NCBI RefSeq assembly: GCF_049331405.1
Contig: NZ_CP186274.1
Location: 9,548,001-9,612,000 of the forward strand
Length of the DNA: 64,000 bases
Reading direction: 5' to 3'
Origin: PoT sp049331405
GTDB taxonomy: Bacteria; Planctomycetota; Planctomycetia; Isosphaerales; Isosphaeraceae
The position numbers were made by a program, and so were the translations under genes. A model generated the notes under the pieces. That model did no database searches, had not been told where the DNA came from, and saw nothing but the letters and a program-made list of their open reading frames with translations. The number at the start of each line of letters is the position of its first letter. Position 1 is the first letter of the stretch. Of the stretch, positions 27,618 to 36,462 are shown one piece after another.

Positions 27618-28250
27618 TTAGATCTGCGGGGCGTATCCGAGCACTTCCTTGAGGCGTCGGAGGACGCGCGACTTGGCCTGCCGGACGGCGGCCGGGGTCA
27701 CGTCCATCTCCTTGGCGATGACCGCGCAGGGCTGGCCCTCGACCGTGGCCCGCCAGAAGGCCTGCCAGGTCCGGTCCTCGAACTCGGCGCGGACGAGACC
27801 GAGGGCCTCGCGGTACGTGGCACCGATGAGTCGCCCTTCCTCGTGGTCGTGGTCGTCCATCGCGGGGTCGGGCAGGAGAAGCGTCTTCTCGTAGAAGTCG
27901 GTCCCGCCCGGGCCTCGGGCATTGCGGCGGCGGAGCAGCGAGAGCATCTTGTAGCGGGCGACCCCGTGGAGCCAGGCCCGGAAGGAGGCGCTCTCGTGGT
28001 CGCGGCCGAAGTTCTGGAGGCTGACGAAGACCCCCTGGAAGACGTCCTGGATTACGTCGTCGGCGTCGGCGCCCTGCACCCCCCAGCGGCTACACCACTG
28101 GCGGAGCAGCGGCGTGTAGAGGTCGACCAGTCGACGCCAGGCCTCGCCGTGGTGGGCCTTGGCCTTCTCGATCAGGGTCAAGGATGTGGCGCCCGCCTGG
28201 GCGCCTGACGATCGAAGCCAGTGGGGTCCGGGCGTGGACAAGTGGTCCAT
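27618..28250 (-). CDS. ECF RNA polymerase sigma factor (planctomycete type)
   Basis: A 210-residue ECF sigma-70 factor. Region 2 is at about residues 35-110 (AWRRLVDLYTPLLRQWCSRW, DADDVIQDVFQGVFVSLQNF, FRAWLHGVARYKMLSLLRRR). Region 4 with the -35-binding helix-turn-helix is at about residues 155-205 (VIAKEMDVTPAAVRQAKSRV). A roughly 50-residue linker separates them. It is divergently transcribed from the kinase gene at 28424, with 173 nt between. The kinase carries an HxxxCxxC motif at its N-terminus. Divergent ECF/kinase pairs are a known planctomycete arrangement; direct control of sigma by the kinase is inferred. Confidence 0.88.
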   Translation of the reverse strand: MDHLSTPGPHWLRSSGAQAGATSLTLIEKAKAHHGEAWRRLVDLYTPLLRQWCSRWGVQGADADDVIQDVFQGVFVSLQNFGRDHESASFRAWLHGVARYKMLSLLRRRNARGPGGTDFYEKTLLLPDPAMDDHDHEEGRLIGATYREALGLVRAEFEDRTWQAFWRATVEGQPCAVIAKEMDVTPAAVRQAKSRVLRRLKEVLGYAPQI

Positions 28251-28423
28251 GTCAGACGCGCTCCGCGGGCCCGGGGCGGACCCTTCCCAGGCGGGAGGGG
28301 AATGCCGAGGAATCAGCTACTTGTCTGGATTTCGCCGCGTTACGATGGAGAGAGGTCCGGACCGGCCGAGCCCGTTGATCGGATCTTGAATCCCAACGGA
28401 CTGGTGAAACTGTAACATGGTCA

Positions 28424-30145
28424 ATGGGAGATCGGCAAGTGCATGTCGATGCTTGTCCCAGCGACGAAACCCTCACCGCATTCCTGCTCGGGGACCTGCC
28501 CGAACCCGAGATCGCCGCCGTCCGCGAACACCAGGAGTCTTGCCCCGCCTGCGAGCTCCGGGCGCAGTTGCTGGAGGGCATCACCGACAGCGTCGTGGAC
28601 GAGCTGCGCCGGGTCGCGCCCAGGATTCCTGGGCGCGACGACGAGGCGTCCCCCTTCGAGGCGATCGGCGGCCCCGGCTCCTCGGCGGATCCCTCCGGAT
28701 CGCCCCGGAACCGGGGGAGTTACCGGCTCGACATCCCCGGATACGAGGTCGACGAGCGCCCGCTCGGCGGCGGGAGCATGGGGGTCGTCTACAAGGCCCG
28801 CCACATCAAGCTCGGCCGGGTCGTGGCCCTGAAGATGATCGCGGAGCATTCGGGGGAGACGGCGGCCCTCTTCCAGATCGAGGCCAAGGCCGTCGCCCAG
28901 CTCCAGCACTCCAACATCGTCCAGATCTTCGACATCGGCCAGCACTGGAACCGGCCCTTCCTGGCGCTCGAGTTCGTCGAGGGGGGTTCGCTCGACCAGA
29001 TGCTCGCGGGCCGGCCGCAGCCCGAGCGCTCGGCCGCCGAGATGGTCGCGACCCTGGCCTCGGCCGTCGACTACGCGCATCGCCAGGGGATCATCCACTG
29101 CGACCTGAAGCCGTCCAACATCCTCGTGACCACGGAGCGGATCCCCAAGATCGCCGACTTCGGCGTGGCCAAGTGGGTCGAATCCGATAAGTTCTGGGGC
29201 AAGGGGGGCGAGTATCGAGGGACCCCTCGCTACATGGCCCCGGAGCAGGCCCGCGGGTCGGTGGCCGTGGACGATGTCGGGCCCAGGACCGACGTCTACA
29301 GCCTCGGTGTCATCCTCTACGAGATGCTCACGGGGCGCGTCCCCCACCTCGCGGAGACGGTCGAGGAGACCCTCGAGCTCGTCCGCGAGCAGGAGCCCAT
29401 CCCCCCGAGCCACCGGCAGCCGGGGATCTCGCGCGACCTCGACGCGATCACCCTGAAATGCTTGCGCAAGGATCCGGCCGGGCGCTATCCCGACGCCCAT
29501 GCCCTGGCCGAGGACCTCAACCGCTTCCTCGACGGTGAGCCGATCGAGGGGCTGCCGCAGGGATCGATCCAGCGGATCTACAAGCACATCAGGCGTCGTC
29601 CCGAGCTCCTGACCGCGCCCATCCTGATCGGAGCGATCCTCCTCGTCTACGCCCGCGACCAGAGCCTCTTCTCCGTGGGGTACGACGTCGTCAAGCCGCC
29701 CTCGAAGACGTCGTCCGAGGCAAAGGGCACGATCCTCGTCCCCCTGGAAGTCCAGAACGACGGCTCGATCCGCCTGGGCGCCTCGGCCGCGGCCGTCTCG
29801 GGGCGGGAGATCGCCTTCGAGCACGCGTTCGGGAACCTCGGGTTCTGGCACCACGACGACGACCATGCCTGGTGGACATTCCACATCAAGGACGAATCCC
29901 GGTTCAACGTCATCCTTGAATATGCCAATGGCAACGGCCGCACGGGCAACAAATATCAGATTCGCGTGAACGACGCGGTCCTCATCGGCCAGGCGCTCAG
30001 GACCGGGAACTGGGCGGACTATCAGACCTTCCCCGTCGGAGAGCTGACCCTCGGGGCGGGGATCCATCGCCTCGAGATTCGCCCCGTCGCCCCATTGAAT
30101 GGGCCTCTGTTCGATGTCCGCGCGGTGATCCTCAAACCGCTCTGA
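28424..30145 (+). CDS. Membrane Ser/Thr protein kinase with anti-sigma-like zinc motif and extracellular beta module
   Basis: A 573-residue protein with four parts. Residues 1-50 hold His36-x3-Cys40-x2-Cys43, like zinc-binding anti-sigma domains. Residues ~105-385 are a Hanks-type kinase: glycine loop LGGGSMG (114-120), Lys137, Glu153, catalytic loop H225-C-D227-LKPSN, DFG at 245-247, APE at 272-274. The catalytic loop has Cys where most kinases have Arg (HRD), so activation-loop control may differ. One membrane segment follows at about 405-420. Residues ~443-572 form an outside beta-rich module (FGNLGFWHHDDDHAWWTFHI, ELTLGAGIHRLE) that matches the C-terminus of the protein at 16286. It is divergent from the ECF gene. 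ATG 28424 is uncertain by a few codons. Confidence 0.88.
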   Translation: MGDRQVHVDACPSDETLTAFLLGDLPEPEIAAVREHQESCPACELRAQLLEGITDSVVDELRRVAPRIPGRDDEASPFEAIGGPGSSADPSGSPRNRGSYRLDIPGYEVDERPLGGGSMGVVYKARHIKLGRVVALKMIAEHSGETAALFQIEAKAVAQLQHSNIVQIFDIGQHWNRPFLALEFVEGGSLDQMLAGRPQPERSAAEMVATLASAVDYAHRQGIIHCDLKPSNILVTTERIPKIADFGVAKWVESDKFWGKGGEYRGTPRYMAPEQARGSVAVDDVGPRTDVYSLGVILYEMLTGRVPHLAETVEETLELVREQEPIPPSHRQPGISRDLDAITLKCLRKDPAGRYPDAHALAEDLNRFLDGEPIEGLPQGSIQRIYKHIRRRPELLTAPILIGAILLVYARDQSLFSVGYDVVKPPSKTSSEAKGTILVPLEVQNDGSIRLGASAAAVSGREIAFEHAFGNLGFWHHDDDHAWWTFHIKDESRFNVILEYANGNGRTGNKYQIRVNDAVLIGQALRTGNWADYQTFPVGELTLGAGIHRLEIRPVAPLNGPLFDVRAVILKPL

Positions 30146-30199
30146 GCCGTTGAGGCGATCGCCGATCAGATGTTGAGCGGGTCCCGTGGCCGCTCGCGG

Positions 30200-31096
30200 T
30201 TACTTGACCCCGAACTTCTCCTCGATCGCCCGCCAGCTCGTGAGGCCGACGATGTCCTCGAAGGCATCGAGGTTCATCGCATCCTTCTGGGCCATGGGCT
30301 TGCCGGCCTTCAGGTTCGAGAGGGCACGTTCCAGGGCCTTCGTGATCTGGAAGAGCAGGGTGGTCGGGTACATGATCATCGCGAACCCGGCCTCGCGGAT
30401 CTCGTCGGGAGAAACCCACTCCATCTGGCCGCCCCCCTCCATCATCGTCGTCGCGAGCGGGGTGCCGGCGAGCGCCTTGCCGACACGCTTGAGCTCGGCG
30501 ACGCTCCGGAGTCCCTCGATGTAGAGTCCGTCGGCCCCGGCCTCGCGATAGGCCTCGCCGCGACGGATCGCCTCGTCGACCCCCTTGGCGCTCCGGCCGT
30601 CGGTGCGGGCGATGACGAAGGTATCCGCGTTCCTCCGGGCCGCCAGGGCCGCGCCGACCTTGCCGACCATCTCGCGGATGGAGACGACCTCGCGCTTGCC
30701 CATCTGGCCGCAGGTGATCGGGCTCGTCTGGTCCTCGATGAAGATGGCGGCGATGCCGAGTTCCTCGTAACCCCTGACCGTCCGCGTCACGCTCTTCACG
30801 TCACCGAAGCCGTTGCCGCCGTCGACGACCACGGGCAGGGGCGACGCGGCGACGATCTGGCGGATCGCCTCATTCTCCTCGTAGTAATGCACGAGGTCGA
30901 TGTCGGGGTAGGCGTATCGCGAGCCCGCCAGCGCGAACCCGCCCACCTGATAGGCGCGGAATCCGGCCCTGGCGATGAGGCGGGCGGTCAACGCATCGTG
31001 GGCGGCCGGCAGGATCAAGGGGCCAGCCTCGCCGAGGACCGTCCTCCAGGACGCTCGGCTCGCGGGCGAGAGGATCGGCGGGTCAGTGGGTGTCAA
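30200..31096 (-). CDS. Isocitrate lyase/PEP mutase superfamily protein
   Basis: A 298-residue TIM-barrel enzyme of the ICL/PEPM superfamily, which makes or breaks C-C or P-C bonds next to a carboxylate. PAAHDALTARLIARAGFRAY is the N-terminal signature, PVVVDGGNGFGDVKSVTRTV the Mg-binding strand, and AIFIEDQTSPITCGQMGKRE the active-site loop. The loop has CGQ rather than the KKCGH of true isocitrate lyases, so it is closer to the PEP mutase/methylisocitrate lyase/oxaloacetate hydrolase branch. Start TTG 31096 is preferred, with CTGGAGG 8 nt upstream; the open frame to 31357 adds an Arg-rich, unconserved extension. There is no phosphonate gene nearby. Confidence 0.82.
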   Translation of the reverse strand: MTPTDPPILSPASRASWRTVLGEAGPLILPAAHDALTARLIARAGFRAYQVGGFALAGSRYAYPDIDLVHYYEENEAIRQIVAASPLPVVVDGGNGFGDVKSVTRTVRGYEELGIAAIFIEDQTSPITCGQMGKREVVSIREMVGKVGAALAARRNADTFVIARTDGRSAKGVDEAIRRGEAYREAGADGLYIEGLRSVAELKRVGKALAGTPLATTMMEGGGQMEWVSPDEIREAGFAMIMYPTTLLFQITKALERALSNLKAGKPMAQKDAMNLDAFEDIVGLTSWRAIEEKFGVK

Positions 31097-31441
31097 GGCT
31101 CGGGCCTCCAGGATCGTGAGTCGGCAGTCCGACACCTTCGGCCTGCATCTACGATGCCGGATCTCACGGCCTTCGGACGCCGATGCCGTACGGTTCTCGC
31201 GCCCCGCAACCCGGAGATTCCACCTCCGGATAGGGATGTTGCTTCTCGGCGATTTACGAAGGGGGGATTGAAGCATTCTATCGGATCGCCGACCTGGAAA
31301 GGAACCTCGACCGCCTCGCCTTGCGAGGATCGACGTAGCACTTTCAAGGCACACCAACTGTCACATCCAACCTTTCATGCTTGCAAATCCAAACATGTCG
31401 ATTACAGCAAACATTCCATCGAAAGCGGCGGAAACGAAGCC
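31097..31441. other. Intergenic stretch, no gene seen
   Basis: About 345 nt upstream of the ICL/PEPM gene, AT-richer toward 31360-31430. It is where the promoter of that gene should lie. No ORF or RNA gene is recognised. Confidence 0.4.
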
Positions 31442-31488
31442 GGCCTCCCGAACTCGCCAACCGGGTTGGTTGACGGATTCGGGAGGCC
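31442..31488 (-). terminator. Stem-loop downstream of the DUF1559 gene at 31542
   Basis: Perfect 11-bp arms GGCCTCCCGAA (31442-31452) and TTCGGGAGGCC (31478-31488), with an inner CCAACC/GGTTGG stem. On the minus strand it lies 54 nt after the stop and is followed by GGCTTCGTTTCC, a modest T-rich tail. Probable terminator. Confidence 0.65.
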
Positions 31489-31541
31489 GTTTCTGTTCCC
31501 GGCCCGGGGGCGAGGGCCGGGAACGATTTCAGCGATCGGGA

Positions 31542-32594
31542 TCAGTAGGAGTCGGCGCTGATCGTCTCGCCGCCGTTGCGGGTGCCGATCGCCCACCAGG
31601 CCTGCTGGTTGACCGAGTCCTTGATGAACTTGACCGAGCCGTCGCTCATGCCCATGTTCACTCCGCCGGGGTGGAAGCTGGTCGGCGGGGCGGTGCCCCA
31701 GGGGTCGACCGAGTAGGTGTTCCAGCCCGAGTTGCTGCAGGAGCGAGTGTTGGGCGGGGCGAGGTGGTTGTACATGCCGTAGCTGACGTAGGCGGGGTAG
31801 CCGTAGAACCAGTCACCGCGGCTCGTCGACAGCCCGGCCGTGGTCGTGGGCAGCGACTTGCAGTCGTTGATCGCCTGGATCGCCGAGGCGAGGGTCGACT
31901 GGTTGTCGGCGGTGGACATCTGGAAGATGACGCGCTTCCAGTTGTTCGGGTTCGAGTCGCCGGCCGTGACGGTGGCGGCGTTCGGGTGGCCGGTCACCAC
32001 TTCGCTGAAGAGGGCCGTGTTGCTCGTGCCGTCGACGATCGAGGCGATCTTCACCACCGAGGCCGGGGTGCCCGGGACGGTGCCCAGGACGCCGTCGCTG
32101 GGGACGTAGGTGCCCGAGTAGCCGGTGGTGTGGAAGGGGCCGCCCATGTTGCCGACGTAGCTGCACATCGAGACCTGACGCATCTTGGCGTCGCTCGGGC
32201 AGAGCCAGGCGTTGACCTGGGTGTTGAACACGGTGGTGTTCATGTTGTACTGGCCGCAGCCGGCGCCGTTGCACTGGACGGGGCCGACGTTGTACGCGTT
32301 CCAGAGCGTCGTCTGCTCGAGGAAGGGCAGCAGGCTCAGGTGGCCGCTCGGGCCCCAGCCCCAGTTGTCGACCGGCGAGGGGTACATGACGCCCGGCGGG
32401 AAGGCGTCGAAGCTGCTGTTGTAGTTGTGGACCGCGAGGCCCATCTGCTTGAGCTGGTTCGTGCACTGGGCGCGGCGGGCGGCCTCGCGGGCGGCCTGCA
32501 CGGCGGGCAGCAGCAGGGCGATCAGGACCGCGATGATCGCGATCACCACCAGCAGCTCGATCAGCGTAAAACCACGTGTACGATTGCGAATCAT
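31542..32594 (-). CDS. DUF1559 domain protein (pseudopilin-like)
   Basis: A 350-residue DUF1559 protein. MIRNRTRGFTLIELLVVIAI is the prepilin-type leader and helix, followed by LPAVQAAREAARRAQCTNQL. The C-terminus has FHPGGVNMGMSDGSVKFIKD and ends ISADSY. ATG 32594 has AAGGT 7 nt upstream; an earlier ATG at 32609 overlaps that ribosome-binding site and is less likely. The gene is downstream of a tiny lipoprotein gene (32814-33008) on the same strand and is followed by a good stem-loop. Confidence 0.9.
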   Translation of the reverse strand: MIRNRTRGFTLIELLVVIAIIAVLIALLLPAVQAAREAARRAQCTNQLKQMGLAVHNYNSSFDAFPPGVMYPSPVDNWGWGPSGHLSLLPFLEQTTLWNAYNVGPVQCNGAGCGQYNMNTTVFNTQVNAWLCPSDAKMRQVSMCSYVGNMGGPFHTTGYSGTYVPSDGVLGTVPGTPASVVKIASIVDGTSNTALFSEVVTGHPNAATVTAGDSNPNNWKRVIFQMSTADNQSTLASAIQAINDCKSLPTTTAGLSTSRGDWFYGYPAYVSYGMYNHLAPPNTRSCSNSGWNTYSVDPWGTAPPTSFHPGGVNMGMSDGSVKFIKDSVNQQAWWAIGTRNGGETISADSY

Positions 32595-32813
32595 AAAACT
32601 ACCTTGCATCGAAAAAATTGATGATTACCCCACATCGGAACGCTTCGACGTTCCGAGCGGACGAAGATCCGACCTGGCGACCGCGGGAGGAATGTAGGGG
32701 ATCGCACTTCCGGGCGGGTATTGAGTGCGGCTGTATGCAGGGCGAGTCGTCCAGTGCGGACCAGGGCCGACGAACGACCCATCGAGCTGGGCGGAGTGGG
32801 CCCGGGAAACTCC

Positions 32814-33008
32814 TTAACGCCGGGGGCCCGCGTACTTGGTCGCGCCCTTGTTGACGGGCGGGGCCGCGACTTTACCGTGCGCGGTGCCGTCGTGACCGGC
32901 CGGGGCCGTGGTCGTCGCGGTGCTGCTACCGCCGCAACCCATCAAGGAGAACGCCCCGATCACCGGGATGAAGAGGGCAATGGCACGCAGACGTTGGGAC
33001 AGAGACAC
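32814..33008 (-). CDS. Small lipoprotein
   Basis: A 64-residue predicted lipoprotein starting at GTG 33008 with GAGGAG 7 nt upstream. The signal VSLSQRLRAIALFIPVIGAF is followed by S-L-M-G-Cys25. The mature peptide is only 40 residues, Thr/Ala/Gly/Lys-rich (GGSSTATTTAPAGHDGTAHG), ending KYAGPRR. Tiny lipoproteins of this form often accompany DUF1559 genes in Planctomycetes; here it precedes one by 219 nt. Function unknown. A longer frame from 33155 has no ribosome-binding site and would bury the signal. Confidence 0.6.
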   Translation of the reverse strand: MSLSQRLRAIALFIPVIGAFSLMGCGGSSTATTTAPAGHDGTAHGKVAAPPVNKGATKYAGPRR

Positions 33009-33655
33009 TTGATACTCCTCGTGGCATCGCATGGAGAGTCGGGAAAACATAAGGCCATGAGTCAACGGATGAACCGTTGCCCTGTCATGTTGTTCGATTA
33101 ACGCGAGGCCGACTTCTCCGGACTCGGAAGGGGCAGAACGCAAATACCGTTCCACTTGGTCATTTTATCACATCTAAACACCTATTAACGAGCACCTTCG
33201 AGGCCGACCGACCTGACGTAACACACGATGAATTTAAGACTTAATGAGTCAGGGCTCGCGGAAACGCTCGCATCCTGGCGCAAATGCCGTGCTCAAGATT
33301 GACGCGAGGGCGTGACGCAATTGATTAACAATTGTGCGGCAGGCCCGGTCGACTGCTTACTTTCAACGCATCGAAACCGGTCAGCTTTGCCATTCCAAGC
33401 GAGCATTCCGCCGCCAGGCCAATCCTCGGCCAGTGAGTAGGAGAGCCTTCAGCCACCTTCACGCCGCGTCAACGATTCTCGATCGGGCGTCTCGCGTGAA
33501 CAACTCAATCGAGTTTATGCGCAACAGATAGGAACACCCCCATGGCGAGAGGGCATTCTCGGGGCTGGAGAGGCGGATCGTACAAACCGCGATAAAGAAC
33601 CCGGCTTCCAGCCTCGGGGATGAGGCGGAGGGCGATGGGAGGGCTTGAACGGGCG
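33009..33655. other. Intergenic stretch, no gene seen
   Basis: About 650 nt, AT-richer than the surroundings, between the small lipoprotein gene and a GNAT gene. It includes TTGATTAACAATTGTG around 33318-33335. No supportable ORF; frames crossing it run antisense to the GNAT gene. Confidence 0.45.
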
Positions 33656-34135
33656 TCAACCGGGGCGGGTTTGCTCGCAGAGGCTCATGCCGCGTCTCGC
33701 AAGGCCGAGCTTCTCGTAGAGACAAAACCTGGCCGATGCGTTGGCGGGATCGACCAGGAGCCGGATGCCGGCCGGGCCCGAGCCCCCAGCATGCTCGGCG
33801 ATTACTTCCAGGAGTCGCGTCGCATGCCCCTGCCTCCGATGGTCGACCAGGACGTGCAGTTGGTCGAGATCGAGGAAGCCGACCCTGGCGTCGGCCTTCG
33901 GGATGCGGGCCACCGACGCATATCCCTCGAAGCGATGGTCGGCCTCGGCGACGAAGATCCTGAACGAGCCGGATTCCAGGCAGTCGAACACCGCCAGCGA
34001 AGGCCTCGAACCCTGGACCGTACGCTCCGCCGCGTCGGCGTCGTCCGGGTGTTCCTCGCGCTCGACGACACGCCGAAGTTCTTCCAACCACGGCAGGTCG
34101 GACTTCGAGGCGATTTTCACGATGCCCATCATCAA
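33656..34135 (-). CDS. GNAT family N-acetyltransferase
   Basis: A 159-residue Gcn5-related acetyltransferase. The acetyl-CoA-binding strand-loop-helix is DLDQLHVLVDHRRQGHATRL (about residues 88-107), with the R/Q-x-x-G-x-A type motif in RRQGHA. The C-terminal part, LLVDPANASARFCLYEKLGL, is the usual family ending. ATG at 34135, 34132 or 34129 are all possible. It lies 49 nt downstream of ureD on the same strand, so it could be read through from the urease operon. The acceptor substrate is unknown. Confidence 0.8.
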   Translation of the reverse strand: MMMGIVKIASKSDLPWLEELRRVVEREEHPDDADAAERTVQGSRPSLAVFDCLESGSFRIFVAEADHRFEGYASVARIPKADARVGFLDLDQLHVLVDHRRQGHATRLLEVIAEHAGGSGPAGIRLLVDPANASARFCLYEKLGLARRGMSLCEQTRPG

Positions 34136-34184
34136 GCCGACGGCTCGAAGGAAATCCGAGCCCTTGTGAACTCACCCAGGGAGC

Positions 34185-35099
34185 TCAGCGCCAGGGGAAC
34201 TCGGGGGGCACGGGCTTGCCGGTGATGAGCGGGCGGACGAGCGACCAGAAGTCGCGGATCTTCGCCCGGACGACGCCCGAATCGCGGCCGACGATCTTGT
34301 ACACCAGGCCCGCGCCATTGGGGAGTCGGCCGACGCCGGCCGCCCAGCCTTCCTTCTTGTTCCAGGCCGAGACGGCGCGAGAGGCCACCTCGTCGGCGAC
34401 GGCGGGGGGGGTCAGGAGCAGGACGTTGCCGAAGATGTCGAAGTCCCCCATGACGCCGGGGACTGCCACGGGAGTGCGGGCCGGCTCGATGCGGAACTTC
34501 TCGACGAAGAGGCTCTTGCCGTCGGGACGCTCGGCGGAGACGGTCGAGGAGAAGAGGTCGAACTTGAAGAACTCCCCCTCGCCGTAGAACTTCCGGCCCC
34601 CCATCAGGGTCTCGGCATAGAGGAGCGTCGCGGTCGGGTCGATCCGCACCCGCGTCCGCGTCAGGAACCTCGACCGGGCGAACGGGATGACGGCCTCGGG
34701 GAGGTACTCGAGGTACCCCCCCTCCGCCAGCGAGATCTCCTGGACCTGGGTCGCGTGGTTCGCGTCCATCTCGTGGATCTTGGTCGCGGCCTGGGTCGTG
34801 ACGTGGCCGAAGGCATGCGGCTCGACAGCGAATTCCAGGGTGTAGCGATCCCCCTGGAGGATGCCCCCCGAGTTCGAGATGATGAAGACGACGGGGAGTT
34901 CGGGCATCCCCTCGTCGCAGTAGAGCGCCTTCTGGACGAGCAGGGGGGCCCGGCGCTCCATCCTCGCCAGGATCGAGCGCTCGCCCCGGCGTTCGAACCT
35001 CAGGCGCAGCAACGCGACCTTACCGAACGATCCGCTTCGGAGTTGCGGCGGCTCGTCGAGGTAGGGGAGGAGTTCGTGAGGGATGGGCGGCTGGCTCAC
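34185..35099 (-). CDS. ureD: Urease accessory protein UreD
   Basis: A 304-residue UreD (UreH) protein. It binds apo-urease and, with UreF and UreG, forms the complex that delivers nickel to the active site. FIISNSGGILQGDRYTLEFA and ATTQAATKIHEM-like segment (VTTQAATKIHEMDANHATQV) are the conserved core, and YLEYLPEAVIPFARSRFLTR follows. The GTG start at 35099 overlaps the ureG stop in GTGA, indicating translational coupling. The 28 residues encoded further upstream in this frame lie antiparallel within ureG and are rejected. It is the last ure gene of the operon. Confidence 0.92.
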   Translation of the reverse strand: MSQPPIPHELLPYLDEPPQLRSGSFGKVALLRLRFERRGERSILARMERRAPLLVQKALYCDEGMPELPVVFIISNSGGILQGDRYTLEFAVEPHAFGHVTTQAATKIHEMDANHATQVQEISLAEGGYLEYLPEAVIPFARSRFLTRTRVRIDPTATLLYAETLMGGRKFYGEGEFFKFDLFSSTVSAERPDGKSLFVEKFRIEPARTPVAVPGVMGDFDIFGNVLLLTPPAVADEVASRAVSAWNKKEGWAAGVGRLPNGAGLVYKIVGRDSGVVRAKIRDFWSLVRPLITGKPVPPEFPWR

Positions 35100-35734
35100 G
35101 CGCGTGCCTTCAGGTCGAGGTCGAACAGGATGTCGGTGCAGATCAGGTCGACGAGGCGGTCGATCCCCTCGCCGGTCTTGCAATTGGTGAAGACGAACGG
35201 CTTCTCCCCGCGCATGAGCCGGGAGTCATCCTCCATGACCTGCAGGCTGGCCCCGACATAAGGGGCGAGGTCGGTCTTGTTGATGACGAGGATATCCGAC
35301 TGACTGATCCCCGGGCCGTTCTTGCGGGGGATCTTGTCGCCGGCGGCGACGTCGATGACGTAGATGAAGAAGTCGACGAGGGCCGGGCTGAACGTCAGCG
35401 TGAGGTTGTCGCCGCCGCTCTCGATCAGGACGATGTCCGTGTCGGGGAAGCGGGCCTCCATGTCCTCGACGGCCGCGAGGTTCATGCTCGGATCCTCGCG
35501 GACGGCCGTGTGCGGGCAGGCGCCCGTCTCGACGCCGATGATCCGCTCCTCCACCAGGATCCCCTTGAGGGTGCGCCTGACGTGCTTGGCGTCCTCCGTC
35601 GTCACCACGTCGTTGGTGATGATCAGCACGCGCGCGCCCATCTCCAGCAGCTTCGGCGTGATCGCCTCGATGATCGCGGTCTTGCCCGAGCCGACCGGCC
35701 CGCCGACCCCGATCCTCGTGATGTGCTTCGCCAT
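35096..35734 (-). CDS. ureG: Urease accessory GTPase UreG
   Basis: A 212-residue SIMIBI-class GTPase that couples GTP hydrolysis to nickel insertion into urease. P-loop GVGGPVGSGKTAIIEAI lies near residue 8, the metal-binding Cys-Pro-His motif is in GVETGACPHTAVREDPSMN, and the switch/Walker B region is IVLIESGGDNLTLTFSPALV. The guanine specificity motif NKTD is at ILVINKTDLAPYVG. ATG 35734 is chosen because GAGG lies 12 nt upstream; ATG 35746 or TTG 35752 are also in frame. It follows ureF by 14 nt and overlaps ureD. Confidence 0.95.
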   Translation of the reverse strand: MAKHITRIGVGGPVGSGKTAIIEAITPKLLEMGARVLIITNDVVTTEDAKHVRRTLKGILVEERIIGVETGACPHTAVREDPSMNLAAVEDMEARFPDTDIVLIESGGDNLTLTFSPALVDFFIYVIDVAAGDKIPRKNGPGISQSDILVINKTDLAPYVGASLQVMEDDSRLMRGEKPFVFTNCKTGEGIDRLVDLICTDILFDLDLKARA

Positions 35735-35748
35735 CGGCAAACCCATCC

Positions 35749-36444
35749 TCAATTCATGAACATGCGAACGAAAGACCCGACGTGCAGCGAGGCCAGGACG
35801 TCGAACGCCGGCGCGAAGGCGGCCATGTCCTCGAGCGAGTGCGCGGCGACCCGGTCGTAGGCGGCCCCCGCGTCGGCGTTGACCTCGAACAGGATCGACT
35901 GAACGTCGAGGTAGTGGATCCTCATCAGGCGGAGCGAGGCGTTCGCCATCATGCTGGCGACGCCGTATTGATGCACCGCGAAGGCGTCGCGCTCCGAGAG
36001 CCCGAGCGCCAAGAAGACCAGGGCCTGGGCGACAGGCATGCAGCCGGGCGTCGCCCCTGCGCGGATCCGGGCGAGCCAGCCATTGATCGCGGAGGCCTCG
36101 GGGCCGAGCACGCGCTCCGACATCTCGGCGAGCTTGCGGCCCATCCGCGTGGTCATCGTCCGCATCTCCTCGTTGAGCTTGCGCTCGAAGACGGCGTGGT
36201 CGGCGAGATCGATCCCCTGGGCGTCCCCGAGCTGCGCGGCCCGGAACGCGGAGAGTACCGCAACGCCGTCGGAGGTCGCCGCCTGCTCGACCGACGACCG
36301 CACGAAGTCGCGGAGCGTGGCCAGATCATGCACGACGCCGAACTGCACGGCCGACTCGAGGCCGTTCGAGAACGAGAAGGCCCCGACCGGCAGGAGCGAA
36401 TCTCCGAACTGCAGGACGCGCATCAACTCCGCAATCGTCGACAA
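35749..36444 (-). CDS. ureF: Urease accessory protein UreF
   Basis: A 231-residue all-helical UreF that bridges UreG and the UreD-urease complex. LLPVGAFSFSNGLESAVQFG is the family N-terminal signature, and RIHYLDVQSILFEVNADAGA plus EDMAAFAPAFDVLASLH are typical of the C-terminal part. The start appears to be TTG at 36444 with GGAG 8 nt upstream; an ATG at 36423 (MRVLQFGDS) is the alternative. Spacing to ureE is 18 nt and to ureG 14 nt, so the genes form one transcript. Confidence 0.92.
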   Translation of the reverse strand: MSTIAELMRVLQFGDSLLPVGAFSFSNGLESAVQFGVVHDLATLRDFVRSSVEQAATSDGVAVLSAFRAAQLGDAQGIDLADHAVFERKLNEEMRTMTTRMGRKLAEMSERVLGPEASAINGWLARIRAGATPGCMPVAQALVFLALGLSERDAFAVHQYGVASMMANASLRLMRIHYLDVQSILFEVNADAGAAYDRVAAHSLEDMAAFAPAFDVLASLHVGSFVRMFMN

Positions 36445-36462
36445 GCGGCTGACTCCGAGGCT

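Noticed and set aside
31097..31357. 87-codon N-terminal extension of the ICL/PEPM protein
   Set aside because: Arg-rich, unconserved, and a TTG with CTGGAGG gives a better start at the family boundary.
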